NCBI RefSeq assembly: GCF_023913775.1
Contig: NZ_JAMXAX010000050.1
Location: 1-36,340 of the forward strand
Reading direction: 5' to 3'
Origin: Acidovorax facilis
GTDB lineage: Bacteria > Pseudomonadota > Gammaproteobacteria > Burkholderiales > Burkholderiaceae_C
Length of the DNA: 36,340 nt
Positions 8,447 to 16,140 of the stretch are shown piece by piece. Within the stretch, counting starts at the first letter, position 1; each line of letters begins with the position of its first letter. Both the position numbers and the translations under genes were made by a program. The notes under the pieces are model-generated. The model made no database searches. It was not told the DNA's origin and worked only from the letters and a program-made list of their open reading frames with translations.

Positions 8447-11400
8447 CTATTGTGTCGCCAGGCTCAAATCCGCACGGGGTGTCCACTTTTCGGCTTGTTT
8501 GCCCGTTTTAGGCGCCGCCACAAACAGTCGCTCCACGGGCAGCTTTTGTGCCACCAGGTACGCGCGGATCGCCTGGCCGCGCTGCGTGGCCAGTTCGGCG
8601 GCCATGGCCTCGGTGGCGGGCTGGTTGGCCAGCAGCAGGGCTTCCATCTCGGGCACGGTGAGCTCCTTGGCCAGGCCGACCAGGTTGCGCGGTTTGGGGA
8701 TGTCGGCGCGGCGGTACACCTCCTTGAGCAGGGCGGGGTATTCGGCGGCTGATACGGGGGCGGTATCGCCCGGGTTGGCACGGCGTTTTTCGGCCAGCAC
8801 CCGCTGCTGCAGGCTCTCGCGCCGCAGGCCTTCGCGCTCGTCTGGCAGGCTGGCCGTGCCGGTCACAGTGATCTTGAGCGCGGGGCGGTCGGCCAGGACC
8901 TTGGCTACCTTGTCCAGGTTCTGCTGCGCCTCGGGCGTGAGCGTGGCGCTGCCGGGGGCAAAGGGCACGTGGCTCATCTCGTCGCCACCGCCGAAGGCGC
9001 TGGCCAGCAGGCTGAAGGGCGAGGTCAGCGCCTTGCCGATGAGGTTGACGATGATCTTGAAGATCACCGGGCCAATGCGGAACTGCGGGTCGTTGAGCGA
9101 GCCGCTGATGGGCAGGTCCAGGTCGATCACGCCCTGGCGGTCGGCCAGCAGGGCCACGGCCAGCTTCACAGGCAGGCTGTTGGGCGCGCCCTCCACGGGC
9201 TCGCCAAAGGTCAGCTGGTTGAGCACCAGCCGGTTGCTGGCGGTGAGCTGGCCGTTGGGCAGCACCTTGTAGTTCACGTCCACGCTGAGCTTGCCGCGCT
9301 CGATGCCATGGCCCGCGTATTTGACGGAATAGGGCGTGAGCGGGGGCAGCTCCAGGTCGCGCACCTTGCCCACGATGTCGAGGGCCAGCGGTTTGGCCAG
9401 CGGGTTGAGCTTGCCGGTCACTTCGAGCGACGCCGAGCCCTCGGCGCGGCCGCGCAGCTCCAGGTCGGCGAGCATGGGCTCGCCACCCGAGGCTTCGGAC
9501 GAGAACGCGCTGAGCTTGCCAGTCAGCTCCGACAGGTCGGCCGAGTAGTTGGGCTTGATGAAGAAGTCCGAGAACAGCACCTTGCCGTTGACCAGGCTCA
9601 CGGGGCCAAAGACCACCACTGGGGCCAGCGGGTCGGCCTGGGCCACCGCAGCCTGGGCAGGGGCTGTGGGCGCTGCCGATGCGGCTGTGGCTGTGGCGAG
9701 GGCCAATGCCGTGGGGGCGGCCGTGCTGGCAGCGGCGCTGGCCGCATTGGCCGCCCGTGCCTCGGCCGGGGTCTTGGCAATGTCGCTCAGGTTGATGCGG
9801 CCGGCCTCGTTGATGGTGACCCGGGCAAAAAAGTCCACCAGGCTGGTCTCCTTGACCTCCACGCGCGGCGCGGTGCCGGGGGCGGTGGCCACGGCCAGGC
9901 CGCGCAGGTTCAGGCTCTTCCAGGCCAGCAGTTCCTCACCCACCTGGGCCTCGGTCTTGGGGGTGAAGGCGGCGGTGCTGTTGGCCTGCAGGTCTTCCAC
10001 CACGGCATCACCGCTCAGACGCAGGCTGACTCCTTTGTCGGTCTGCGCCAGGGCCACCTGGCCCCGGTAGCCCACATCGGCGCGCAGCAGTTCTACCGAC
10101 AGCTGGCTGGCCAGGTAGCCGTCCAGTGCGTGCAGCGGCAGGCGGGTGGCGTCGAGCTTGCCCTGGGTGGTCAGCGGCTGCAGGGCCAGCGTGCCCTGGT
10201 AGTCGAGCTTGCCCGGCGCGGCCTTGCTGCCCTTGCCCGGTGCGGCGGCGCGGGCGGTGAGCGTGAAAGCTTCGGGCTTGCTGCCGTCGCTGGCCAGGTT
10301 GCGGGCGGTGATGCCCAGGGCCGTCACGTCCAGCGCCACGGGGCGCGGCTGGGCGTTGTCGGCCAGCGAGACGGTGCCGCCTTGCACCGAGAAATCGGCC
10401 ACGCGCAGCTTCCAGGGCGCGGCGTCGCTGGCGGGGGCTGGGTCGGTCGTTGCGCTGCCTTGCACGGAGGGCGCTGCCTTGAGCCAGCGCTCGAACATCC
10501 AGCGCCCGTCCGCGCCCCGTTCCACCGCCAGTTGCGGCTGGCTGATGGCCAGGCGCTCCAGCGTGGCGGCGCGTGCGTCCAGGGGCACTTCGGCCCCGGC
10601 AATGTCGAGCTTGCCCAGGCTGGCCAGGGTGGTCTTGCCCTGCTTGACGGCCAGTTGCTCCAGCGCCAGGGGGCCTGCCTTGAGGGTGACGCCGGTGGCA
10701 CCGGCCTGTGCGGCTTGCGGTGTGGGCGCTTGCCACACCACGCCCACATCGCCCGTGAGCTGGCCGGACACCGTGGGCTCCAGCGTCTGGGCCAGGTAGG
10801 GCGCGGCCAGTTGCAGGGCCAGGGCGTTCAGGGTGGCGTTGACCTGGGCCTTCTGGTCCGTGGCTTCGCCGGTGAAGCTGAGTGTGCTGCCCTGCAGATT
10901 GAGCCCGCCCTTGAAGGTAAAGGGTTTGGCGAAGGGGACGGCGACGTCGGCCGCATCCAGCGTGACCTCTGTGGCCTGCAGGGCCGCTGCGGGGCGCGTG
11001 GTCTGGTCGGCCCAGCGCAGGGTGCCGCCGCGCACTGCGGCGGTGGCGACTTCCACGACCCAGGCGGGTGCGGCCTTGGCCTTGGCTTTGCTGGAGGAAG
11101 CGGGCGAGGCAGAGGCCGATGCTGCGCTGGCGCTGGTCAGTGGCGAAGACGCCGGTTCAGCAGATGCAGGTGCCGCAGGTGCGTGGGTCTTGCCCTTGAC
11201 CGCCGATGGCGGCGGTGCAGGCGGTGCCAGTTGCGCCAGGTTGATCTGGCCTGCTGCATCGCGCGTGGCGGTGACCACGGGCGCGGTCAGCTCCACATGC
11301 TGCAGTCGCACCACCTGGTCCAGCGGGCGCACATCGGCCATGTCGACTTTCAGGCGCTCGTAGCTCAGAAGGTCGGCGCCCTGGCGGTCTGCGATGCGTA

Positions 11401-12265
11401 CGCCGCTGGCTTGCACGGTGCCGGTCAGCTTCACGGCCATGCGCGGGTGCTGCTCAAAGGCCACCTTCACATCCGCATCCAGCGTGGCGCCCAGCACCTT
11501 GACGGGCAGGTTGGCTGGCAAATAGCCCAGGTAGGGTGCGAGGTCCAGCCCGTCCAGCCGAATCTGCGCGTCAGCCTGGCCGGTCTGCGCAAACGGCGTG
11601 CCCTGGGCGGACGAGTCAAACCGGCTGCCATTGAGCGTGAACGCCAGGTGGGGCTCGACCTTCACCTCGCGTTGCGACGGCAAGGTGCTGATGAAAGGCA
11701 CCTTGAGGGCCAGATCGCGCACCTCGTGGGTTTTATCCACGGCGGTGTCCGAGAAGTCGATGCTGCCACCCGTCAGTGCCAGGTTGTACAGCGCCACCCG
11801 TGCGGGGCCTTTGTCGGGCTCGGGTTCGGTGGTGGGCGCGGTGACCTTGGCGATGATGTCGTCCACGTCATAGCGGCCGTCGCCCAGGTGGGTGATGCGC
11901 AGCACCGGGTTTTCGATGGTGAAGGCGTCCACCACGGGCGCCAGGCGCAGCAGCGACTGCAACTCGCCATCGGCATAGACGCGGCCAATGGTCAGCTGTG
12001 GGGGCGCGCCGTTGGCACCTGCCACGGCCACGTCGCGCAGCGCGAATTCCAGGCTCCAGGGCTCAAAGTCGATGCCCCCCACGGTGACGGTGCGGCCCAG
12101 TTGTTCGGACGCAATGCGCTCCAGCGGCCCCTTGACCAGCGGCGGAATGGCCAGCCAGGTGACCAGCCACAGGACGATCAAACCCGCCAGCGCGCGGACG
12201 ACAGGGCGGAACCAGCGGTGCTGGCGCAGGGAGGCAAACGAGACGGAGCGCAGGGAGATCGGCAT
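8447..12265 (-). CDS. Large DUF748 / AsmA-like envelope protein
   Basis: A 1,272-residue protein anchored by one N-terminal membrane segment (RALAGLIVLWLVTWLAIPPLV), with the rest in the periplasm. The body is made of repeating beta-strand units typical of DUF748 and AsmA/TamB-like proteins, which form long hydrophobic grooves thought to carry phospholipid between membranes. Two Ala/Pro/Ser-rich low-complexity linkers (about residues 350-400 and 825-875) separate blocks. Near the C-terminus a segment beginning FAPGSATLTPEAQQNLDKVAKVL resembles an OmpA-type peptidoglycan-binding start. The ATG at 12265 is preferred over a TTG four codons upstream. Neither has a strong ribosome binding site. 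Lipid transfer is inferred from the superfamily. Confidence 0.85.
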   Translation of the reverse strand: MPISLRSVSFASLRQHRWFRPVVRALAGLIVLWLVTWLAIPPLVKGPLERIASEQLGRTVTVGGIDFEPWSLEFALRDVAVAGANGAPPQLTIGRVYADGELQSLLRLAPVVDAFTIENPVLRITHLGDGRYDVDDIIAKVTAPTTEPEPDKGPARVALYNLALTGGSIDFSDTAVDKTHEVRDLALKVPFISTLPSQREVKVEPHLAFTLNGSRFDSSAQGTPFAQTGQADAQIRLDGLDLAPYLGYLPANLPVKVLGATLDADVKVAFEQHPRMAVKLTGTVQASGVRIADRQGADLLSYERLKVDMADVRPLDQVVRLQHVELTAPVVTATRDAAGQINLAQLAPPAPPPSAVKGKTHAPAAPASAEPASSPLTSASAASASASPASSSKAKAKAAPAWVVEVATAAVRGGTLRWADQTTRPAAALQATEVTLDAADVAVPFAKPFTFKGGLNLQGSTLSFTGEATDQKAQVNATLNALALQLAAPYLAQTLEPTVSGQLTGDVGVVWQAPTPQAAQAGATGVTLKAGPLALEQLAVKQGKTTLASLGKLDIAGAEVPLDARAATLERLAISQPQLAVERGADGRWMFERWLKAAPSVQGSATTDPAPASDAAPWKLRVADFSVQGGTVSLADNAQPRPVALDVTALGITARNLASDGSKPEAFTLTARAAAPGKGSKAAPGKLDYQGTLALQPLTTQGKLDATRLPLHALDGYLASQLSVELLRADVGYRGQVALAQTDKGVSLRLSGDAVVEDLQANSTAAFTPKTEAQVGEELLAWKSLNLRGLAVATAPGTAPRVEVKETSLVDFFARVTINEAGRINLSDIAKTPAEARAANAASAAASTAAPTALALATATAASAAPTAPAQAAVAQADPLAPVVVFGPVSLVNGKVLFSDFFIKPNYSADLSELTGKLSAFSSEASGGEPMLADLELRGRAEGSASLEVTGKLNPLAKPLALDIVGKVRDLELPPLTPYSVKYAGHGIERGKLSVDVNYKVLPNGQLTASNRLVLNQLTFGEPVEGAPNSLPVKLAVALLADRQGVIDLDLPISGSLNDPQFRIGPVIFKIIVNLIGKALTSPFSLLASAFGGGDEMSHVPFAPGSATLTPEAQQNLDKVAKVLADRPALKITVTGTASLPDEREGLRRESLQQRVLAEKRRANPGDTAPVSAAEYPALLKEVYRRADIPKPRNLVGLAKELTVPEMEALLLANQPATEAMAAELATQRGQAIRAYLVAQKLPVERLFVAAPKTGKQAEKWTPRADLSLATQ

Positions 12266-12429
12266 GGCGGCAGGCAAAAGTGAGCGCCGCAGCCCCAGGA
12301 AGCCGGGTGCAAGAAGTCCAAAAAAGGCCGCGCGCGCGGGCCGCTATTGTCCCCGTTGTGGGTCTGGCGGGGTAAGCCATTGCAACCGGGGGCTGCGGCG
12401 GCTCAAGATTGTTGACATTTGAGGAGCGT

Positions 12430-12481
12430 GCTCGTCGCTGCGCTCACTGGGCAAAACCCAGCACCACCCTGCGGGTGGTGG
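12430..12481 (-). repeat. Downstream copy of the duplicated alaX 3' end
   Basis: This 52-base segment matches 12552-12603 with four mismatches by eye. Read on the minus strand it still encodes TTRRVVLGFAQ followed by TGA, the last residues of the alanyl-tRNA editing protein, but it is not attached to a reading frame. It keeps the two hairpins of the source: CTGGG/CCCAG (12447-12451 with 12457-12461) and CACCACCC/GGGTGGTG (12462-12469 with 12473-12480). Confidence 0.8.
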
Positions 12482-12490
12482 GTTTATGGC

Positions 12491-12542
12491 TGGGACTTTT
12501 GGCGCGGCCTCACTTGCACTGCGTGCAAATGATTCCGTCCCA
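12491..12542. other. Nested hairpin between the two repeat copies
   Basis: TGGGAC (12491-12496) pairs with GTCCCA (12537-12542), and inside it TTGCAC (12514-12519) pairs with GTGCAA (12523-12528) over a 3-base loop. It links the two copies of the duplicated element, so nearly all of 12430-12614 can fold. Confidence 0.5.
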
Positions 12543-12614
12543 AAGAAAAGCGCTCTTCGCTTCGCTCACTGGGCAAAGCCCAGCACCACCCTTCGGGTGG
12601 TGGCGCTTTTCTTT
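12542..12614 (-). terminator. Nested-hairpin element spanning the alaX stop codon, probable terminator
   Basis: AAAGAAAAGCGC (12542-12553) and GCGCTTTTCTTT (12603-12614) form a perfect 12-base outer stem. It encloses two perfect hairpins, CTGGGC/GCCCAG (12569-12574 with 12578-12583) and CACCACCC/GGGTGGTG (12584-12591 with 12595-12602), and the alaX stop codon (12566-12568). In the minus-strand transcript the outer stem gives an A-rich rising arm and a U-rich falling arm, the usual look of an intrinsic terminator that could work in both directions. Half of it is coding sequence. Confidence 0.65.
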
Positions 12615-13327
12615 TCAATCTTGGTCACCACGATGGCGCCGATCTCCGACGTGTTGGCCACATGCGTGCCGCCGCAGGGCTGCAGGTCGATCAGCGGCGC
12701 GTTGTCTTCGCCACCGATGCGGATGGTGCGGATGCGCCCGGTGCCGCGCGGGGGCTGCACGCTCATGCTTTTGACCAGCGCGGGGTTGGCGTCCAGTTCT
12801 TCGTCGCTGATCGATGCCACGGTGAGCGGGTGCGCAGCGGCCACCAGGGTGGCGATGGCGGCGGTGAGCTGCTCCTTGTCCAGCGGGTCGGTCATCGCAA
12901 AGTCCAGCCGCGCATAGTCGGGCGTGATGGAGCAGCCGTTGACCAGCTGCGGCACCACATGGCACAGCAGGTGGCTGGTGGTGTGCAGCCGCATCATGCG
13001 GTGGCGGCGCTCCCAGTCGATGCGGGCCGTGACGGCGGTGCCTGGTCCCTGTTGGGCCAGCTGCGCCACGCGGTCTTCCTGCCCGGGGGCGGGGATGTGC
13101 ACGATGTCGCTGGTGGGGTTGCCTTCGGCGTCCTTGCCCTTGCGGGTGTCGGTGATGGCGATCTCTGTGCCGTCGGCCAGCACCAGCACGCCGCTGTCAC
13201 CGGCCTGGCCGCCGCCCAGGGGGTAGAACACGGTCTGGTCCAGCACGATGCCGGTATCGGTGACGGCGGTGATGTGGGCGCTGCATTCGCGCAGGTAGGC
13301 GTCTTGGCGGAAGAGGTCTTGGGTCAT
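12566..13327 (-). CDS. Alanyl-tRNA editing protein (AlaX-type hydrolase)
   Basis: A 253-residue free-standing relative of the AlaRS editing domain. It hydrolyses mischarged Ser- or Gly-tRNA(Ala) in the cytoplasm. The zinc ligands of the family are present: HTTSH (His115 and His119) and CGGTH (Cys218 and His222). FYPLGGGQAGDSG at 34-46 is the N-terminal signature of the AlaX-M and AlaX-L groups, and the length fits AlaX-M. The C-terminus ends KKSATTRRVVLGFAQ inside a strong hairpin element, and those final codons are duplicated about 122 bases downstream. It diverges from the small membrane protein gene at 13440. Confidence 0.93.
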   Translation of the reverse strand: MTQDLFRQDAYLRECSAHITAVTDTGIVLDQTVFYPLGGGQAGDSGVLVLADGTEIAITDTRKGKDAEGNPTSDIVHIPAPGQEDRVAQLAQQGPGTAVTARIDWERRHRMMRLHTTSHLLCHVVPQLVNGCSITPDYARLDFAMTDPLDKEQLTAAIATLVAAAHPLTVASISDEELDANPALVKSMSVQPPRGTGRIRTIRIGGEDNAPLIDLQPCGGTHVANTSEIGAIVVTKIEKKSATTRRVVLGFAQ

Positions 13328-13439
13328 GCGGTGATGGTAGCGGGATGGGCGGCGGCGCGCGGCGGTGAGGCGGGCGCTATGCTGGGCTGCAGGGGTTTCT
13401 GCAACGCATCATCCCGCGCCGCTTCACCTTCGGTTTTTC

Positions 13440-13799
13440 ATGAACACGCCCTTGCCCTCATCGCCACAGTCGTCTTCTTCGGCCCCGCTTTCGCGCAGGG
13501 CGGTGTGGGTCTCGCGCACGCTGGACGTGCTGTTGCTGGGGCTGTGCGTGGCATTGGGGGGCCTGTCCTACTACACCTTCTCGCTGTACTGCGAGAGCTT
13601 TGGCTGCCTGGGCGTGGGGCTGTTGTGGATGCTGTGGGCCGGGCTGGCAGCGGTGGGCTGGGTGGTGGCTCTGGTGGTACGCGCCTGGCAGCGCCGCCGT
13701 GGCCTGGGCAGCTGGGCCAGTGGGTTGGCATCCACCGCTCTGCTGGTGATGGGCGTGGCACACCTGCTGGTGTGGCTGGGCAAGATGGCGCTGAAGTGA
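13440..13799 (+). CDS. Small membrane protein of unknown function
   Basis: I do not recognise this 119-residue protein. It has a Ser/Pro-rich N-terminus and three hydrophobic segments: about residues 27-47 (LDVLLLGLCVALGGLSYYTF), 55-75 (GVGLLWMLWAGLAAVGWVVALVV) and 92-110 (LASTALLVMGVAHLLVWLG), each quoted in shortened form below 24 residues only to mark its place. A conserved-looking YCESFGC between the first two could form a periplasmic disulfide. The ATG at 13440 has no clear ribosome binding site. An in-frame start at 13365 would add 25 residues. It ends 31 bases before the creatininase-family gene on the same strand, so the two may be co-transcribed. Confidence 0.65.
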   Translation: MNTPLPSSPQSSSSAPLSRRAVWVSRTLDVLLLGLCVALGGLSYYTFSLYCESFGCLGVGLLWMLWAGLAAVGWVVALVVRAWQRRRGLGSWASGLASTALLVMGVAHLLVWLGKMALK

Positions 13800-13830
13800 C
13801 GCGGCCCGGAACAGGCCCTAACATCGCGGC

Positions 13831-14691
13831 ATGACCGCTGCCGCCGCGCCCCAATCTGCACCACTCTCCTTGCCCTCGCACTTTTGGGCCGACCTGTCCA
13901 CCCGCGACTTTGCCGCGCTGCAGCACAGCGGCCAGGCCGATCAGGTCGTAGCGGTGTTGCCCCTGGCCGCCGTCGAGCAGCATGGCCCGCACCTGCCGCT
14001 GTCGGTGGACGCCACGCTACTGCAGGGCGTGATCGACGCTGCATTGCCGCAACTGCCCGCCGACCTGCCCGTGCTGTTTTTACCGTCACAGAACGTGGGC
14101 CTGAGCCCGGAGCACATCCGCTTTCCGGGCACGCTCACCCTCTCGCCCGCCACGGTGATTGCACTGTGGACCGAGATCGGGGAATGTGTGGCCCGTGCAG
14201 GCGTCAAGAAGCTGCTGCTGTTCAACGGGCACGGTGGCCAGGTGAGCGTGATGGACATCGTGGCGCGCGAGCTGCGCACGCGCTGCGACCTGATCGTCTA
14301 CAGCGCCAGCTGGTTCAGCCTGCCGCTGCCCGAGGCGGTGGCAGGCCAGTTCAGCGCCCAGGAGCACCGCTTTGGCATCCACGCGGGCGAGATCGAGACC
14401 TCGATGATGCTGCACTTGGCACCCGGCACGGTGCACATGGAGCATGCGCGGGATTTCCGCTCCACGTCGCAAGACCGGTCGGAGCGCTACGCCATTCTGG
14501 GCAACGGCAAAAGTGCCAAGCTGGGCTGGCAGATGCAGGACTACCACCCGGCCGGTGCGGTGGGCAATGCGGCTGGAGCCACGGCCGATAAAGGGCAGGC
14601 GGTGGTGGACGCTGCGGCAGGGCAATTGGTGGCGCTGCTGCAGGAGCTGGTGCACCTGCCGCTGCAGACTGTGCGCCCCGAGACCGAATGA
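13831..14691 (+). CDS. Creatininase-family amidohydrolase
   Basis: A 286-residue metal-dependent hydrolase of the creatininase fold, which opens cyclic amides or hydrolyses related amide bonds. Metal ligand positions are in place: Glu49 and His51 in EQHGPHLP, Asp60 in SVDA, His134 in NGHGGQ, and a Glu in HAGEIETS (187 or 189). The family also includes FAPy deformylase and MftE, so creatinine itself need not be the substrate. Nothing in the neighbourhood points to creatinine catabolism. It follows the small membrane protein and precedes the GNAT gene with a 34-base gap, so these three may form a short operon. Confidence 0.87.
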   Translation: MTAAAAPQSAPLSLPSHFWADLSTRDFAALQHSGQADQVVAVLPLAAVEQHGPHLPLSVDATLLQGVIDAALPQLPADLPVLFLPSQNVGLSPEHIRFPGTLTLSPATVIALWTEIGECVARAGVKKLLLFNGHGGQVSVMDIVARELRTRCDLIVYSASWFSLPLPEAVAGQFSAQEHRFGIHAGEIETSMMLHLAPGTVHMEHARDFRSTSQDRSERYAILGNGKSAKLGWQMQDYHPAGAVGNAAGATADKGQAVVDAAAGQLVALLQELVHLPLQTVRPETE

Positions 14692-14725
14692 GCGCATTTG
14701 CGCAACCCCTCCCGTCCGTCCCCGC

Positions 14726-15190
14726 ATGACCACGATCCGGCGCGCCATCTTCCCCGACGATCTCCCCGCAGTCACCGCGATCTTTCGCGAGTACGTCCAG
14801 AGTCCGACCGCCAATCTCGATTTTCAGGACTATGAGCAGGAGTTCGCGGAGCTGCCCGGCAAGTACGCGGAGCCCGATGGCGGTGTTCTGCTGGCCGTCG
14901 TCGAGGGCCGTGTGGTGGGCTGTGCGGCCCTGCGCCGTGTGGAGGACGGCACCTGCGAGTTGAAGCGCGTGTATGTGCGGCCTGTGGCCCGGGGGATGGA
15001 TCTGGGGCGGAAGCTGGTCGAGGAGATGCTGCGCGTCGCGAGGGAGGCCGGCTACCGGCGCATGTGCCTGGACGTGCTTCCCGAATTTGTCGCGGCCCAA
15101 AGGCTCTATGAATCCTTGGGCTTTGTCACCGCTGAGCCCGTGAGCTTCAACCCGGTGCCGGGAACCCGGTTTCTGGCGCTGGATTTGTAG
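14726..15190 (+). CDS. GNAT-family N-acetyltransferase
   Basis: A 154-residue acetyl-CoA-dependent acetyltransferase. The acetyl-CoA pyrophosphate loop is RGMDLG at 89-94, after the usual LKRVYVRP strand, and the fold closes with AAQRLYESLGFVTAEPVSF. The N-terminal part carries the typical IRRAIFPDDLPAV opening. The acceptor could be an amino acid, a small amine or a protein terminus, and the sequence does not say which. The ATG at 14726 is the natural family start, but no strong ribosome binding site precedes it. The gene lies 34 bases after the creatininase-family gene on the same strand. Confidence 0.88.
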   Translation: MTTIRRAIFPDDLPAVTAIFREYVQSPTANLDFQDYEQEFAELPGKYAEPDGGVLLAVVEGRVVGCAALRRVEDGTCELKRVYVRPVARGMDLGRKLVEEMLRVAREAGYRRMCLDVLPEFVAAQRLYESLGFVTAEPVSFNPVPGTRFLALDL

Positions 15191-15287
15191 AGGGGCGGTA
15201 AGGTTCCCCAACACGGATTCCGGTGTGGGAGCGGCCTGGAGTCGCGGTGCTGCTGCCGGGCGCAGTGGGGGCCAGGAATGTCAGTTT

Positions 15288-15340
15288 GCTATAAATTGCA
15301 TAGCTTTTGGCGCTTGTCCAATAGGCGCTAGAAACCAAAA
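15288..15340 (+). repeat. AT-type palindromic dispersed repeat, copy C
   Basis: On the plus strand the head is GCTATAAATTGCATAGC (15288-15304), followed by a hairpin with arms TGGCGCTT (15308-15315) and AGGCGCTA (15323-15330) around a 7-base loop. Two of the eight pairs are G-U. It lies in the 175-base gap between two convergent genes (GNAT and histidine phosphatase), where it may help end transcription. Nothing else was found in this gap. Confidence 0.75.
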
Positions 15341-15365
15341 ATACCCAAAATCCCGACCTCAGGCG

Positions 15366-16037
15366 TCAAGCATGCGTCACCCATCCCGCATGCTCCAGCT
15401 CGTTCAGGTGTGGCAGCGTGTTGAACGTCTGCAGCATCAACCGCTTTGGCGAGATCGAGAACTCCGTCACCGCGCTGTTGCGGATGCGCATGTTCAGCGC
15501 AATGGTCACCTCGGGTGCGGTGCCCAGCACCTCGCCCACGGCCGTGGAAATGGGGCCGCCACTGCTTACCAGCAGCACGTTGTGGCCCGCGTGGTGGTGG
15601 CGCACATGGTCAAGCGCAGCGCGCACGCCGGCTGAAAATTCGTTCCACGTCGGCATGCCCTGCGGGCTGATGACGCCCGCCATCCACTGCGCCAGCGCGT
15701 CGCACAGGATGCGAAAGTGCGCGCGGTACAACTCGGGCGTATCGGCTTTGCCCAGCGGCTGGGGGTGGATGGCCGCGATGAGTGCGTGGCTGTCGTATTC
15801 GTTGAGGCCCGGCAATTGAAGCACTTGGGGCATGGCCTGCAAGCCTTCGGCAATGCCTTCCAGCGTTTGCGTGTGGCGGCGCAGCGTGCCGGTGATGACG
15901 GCGTCGAACGCCATCCCCCGCGCTCGCCAGTATTCGCCCAGGCGCACGGCCTGTTCGCGCCCGCGCGCGCTGAGCACGTCATAGTCATCTGCGCCAAACG
16001 AGGCCTGGCCGTGGCGCACGAGGTAGAGGGTTCCCAT
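15366..16037 (-). CDS. Histidine phosphatase family protein
   Basis: A 223-residue member of the phosphoglycerate mutase-like superfamily. It starts MGTLYLVRHGQASFG, with the phosphorylated His9 inside RHG (8-10). The second conserved histidine is probably in the HHHAGHNVLLVSSGG region, where the usual phosphate-pocket motif (SHG) is replaced by SSGG. That is a variation worth noting, since it removes one standard catalytic histidine position. The start at the ATG at 16037 fits the family. A TTG six codons upstream is also open. The substrate could be a phosphosugar, a phosphoprotein or a cofactor phosphate. No operon partner is evident. Confidence 0.85.
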   Translation of the reverse strand: MGTLYLVRHGQASFGADDYDVLSARGREQAVRLGEYWRARGMAFDAVITGTLRRHTQTLEGIAEGLQAMPQVLQLPGLNEYDSHALIAAIHPQPLGKADTPELYRAHFRILCDALAQWMAGVISPQGMPTWNEFSAGVRAALDHVRHHHAGHNVLLVSSGGPISTAVGEVLGTAPEVTIALNMRIRNSAVTEFSISPKRLMLQTFNTLPHLNELEHAGWVTHA

Positions 16038-16090
16038 GCGGCGGATTGTGCTCAAGAGCGTGGCTACCGCTTGTCGCTAGGGCGACGTGT

Positions 16091-16132
16091 GCTATCAAAT
16101 CAATAGTATTTTATGTTGCGCTGCACCAGCGC
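16091..16132 (+). repeat. AT-type palindromic dispersed repeat, copy D (degenerate)
   Basis: The head GCTATCAAATCAATAG is followed by a short hairpin GCGCT (16118-16122) with AGCGC (16128-16132). The spacing from head to stem is longer than in the other copies, so this is a weaker member. It fills most of the 103-base gap between the histidine phosphatase gene and the 3' end of the next minus-strand gene. Confidence 0.5.
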
Positions 16133-16140
16133 TCCGTGGC

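Noticed and set aside
8969-12283. A 1,104-codon open frame on the plus strand, antisense to the DUF748 gene
   Set aside because: It mirrors the minus-strand gene in a GC-rich sequence, has low-complexity Gly/Arg/His-rich translation with no domain, and the minus strand encodes a coherent envelope protein with a membrane anchor.
13831-14691. Creatinine catabolism locus suggested by the creatininase-family gene
   Set aside because: No creatinase, sarcosine oxidase or related transporter lies nearby, and the family has several other activities.
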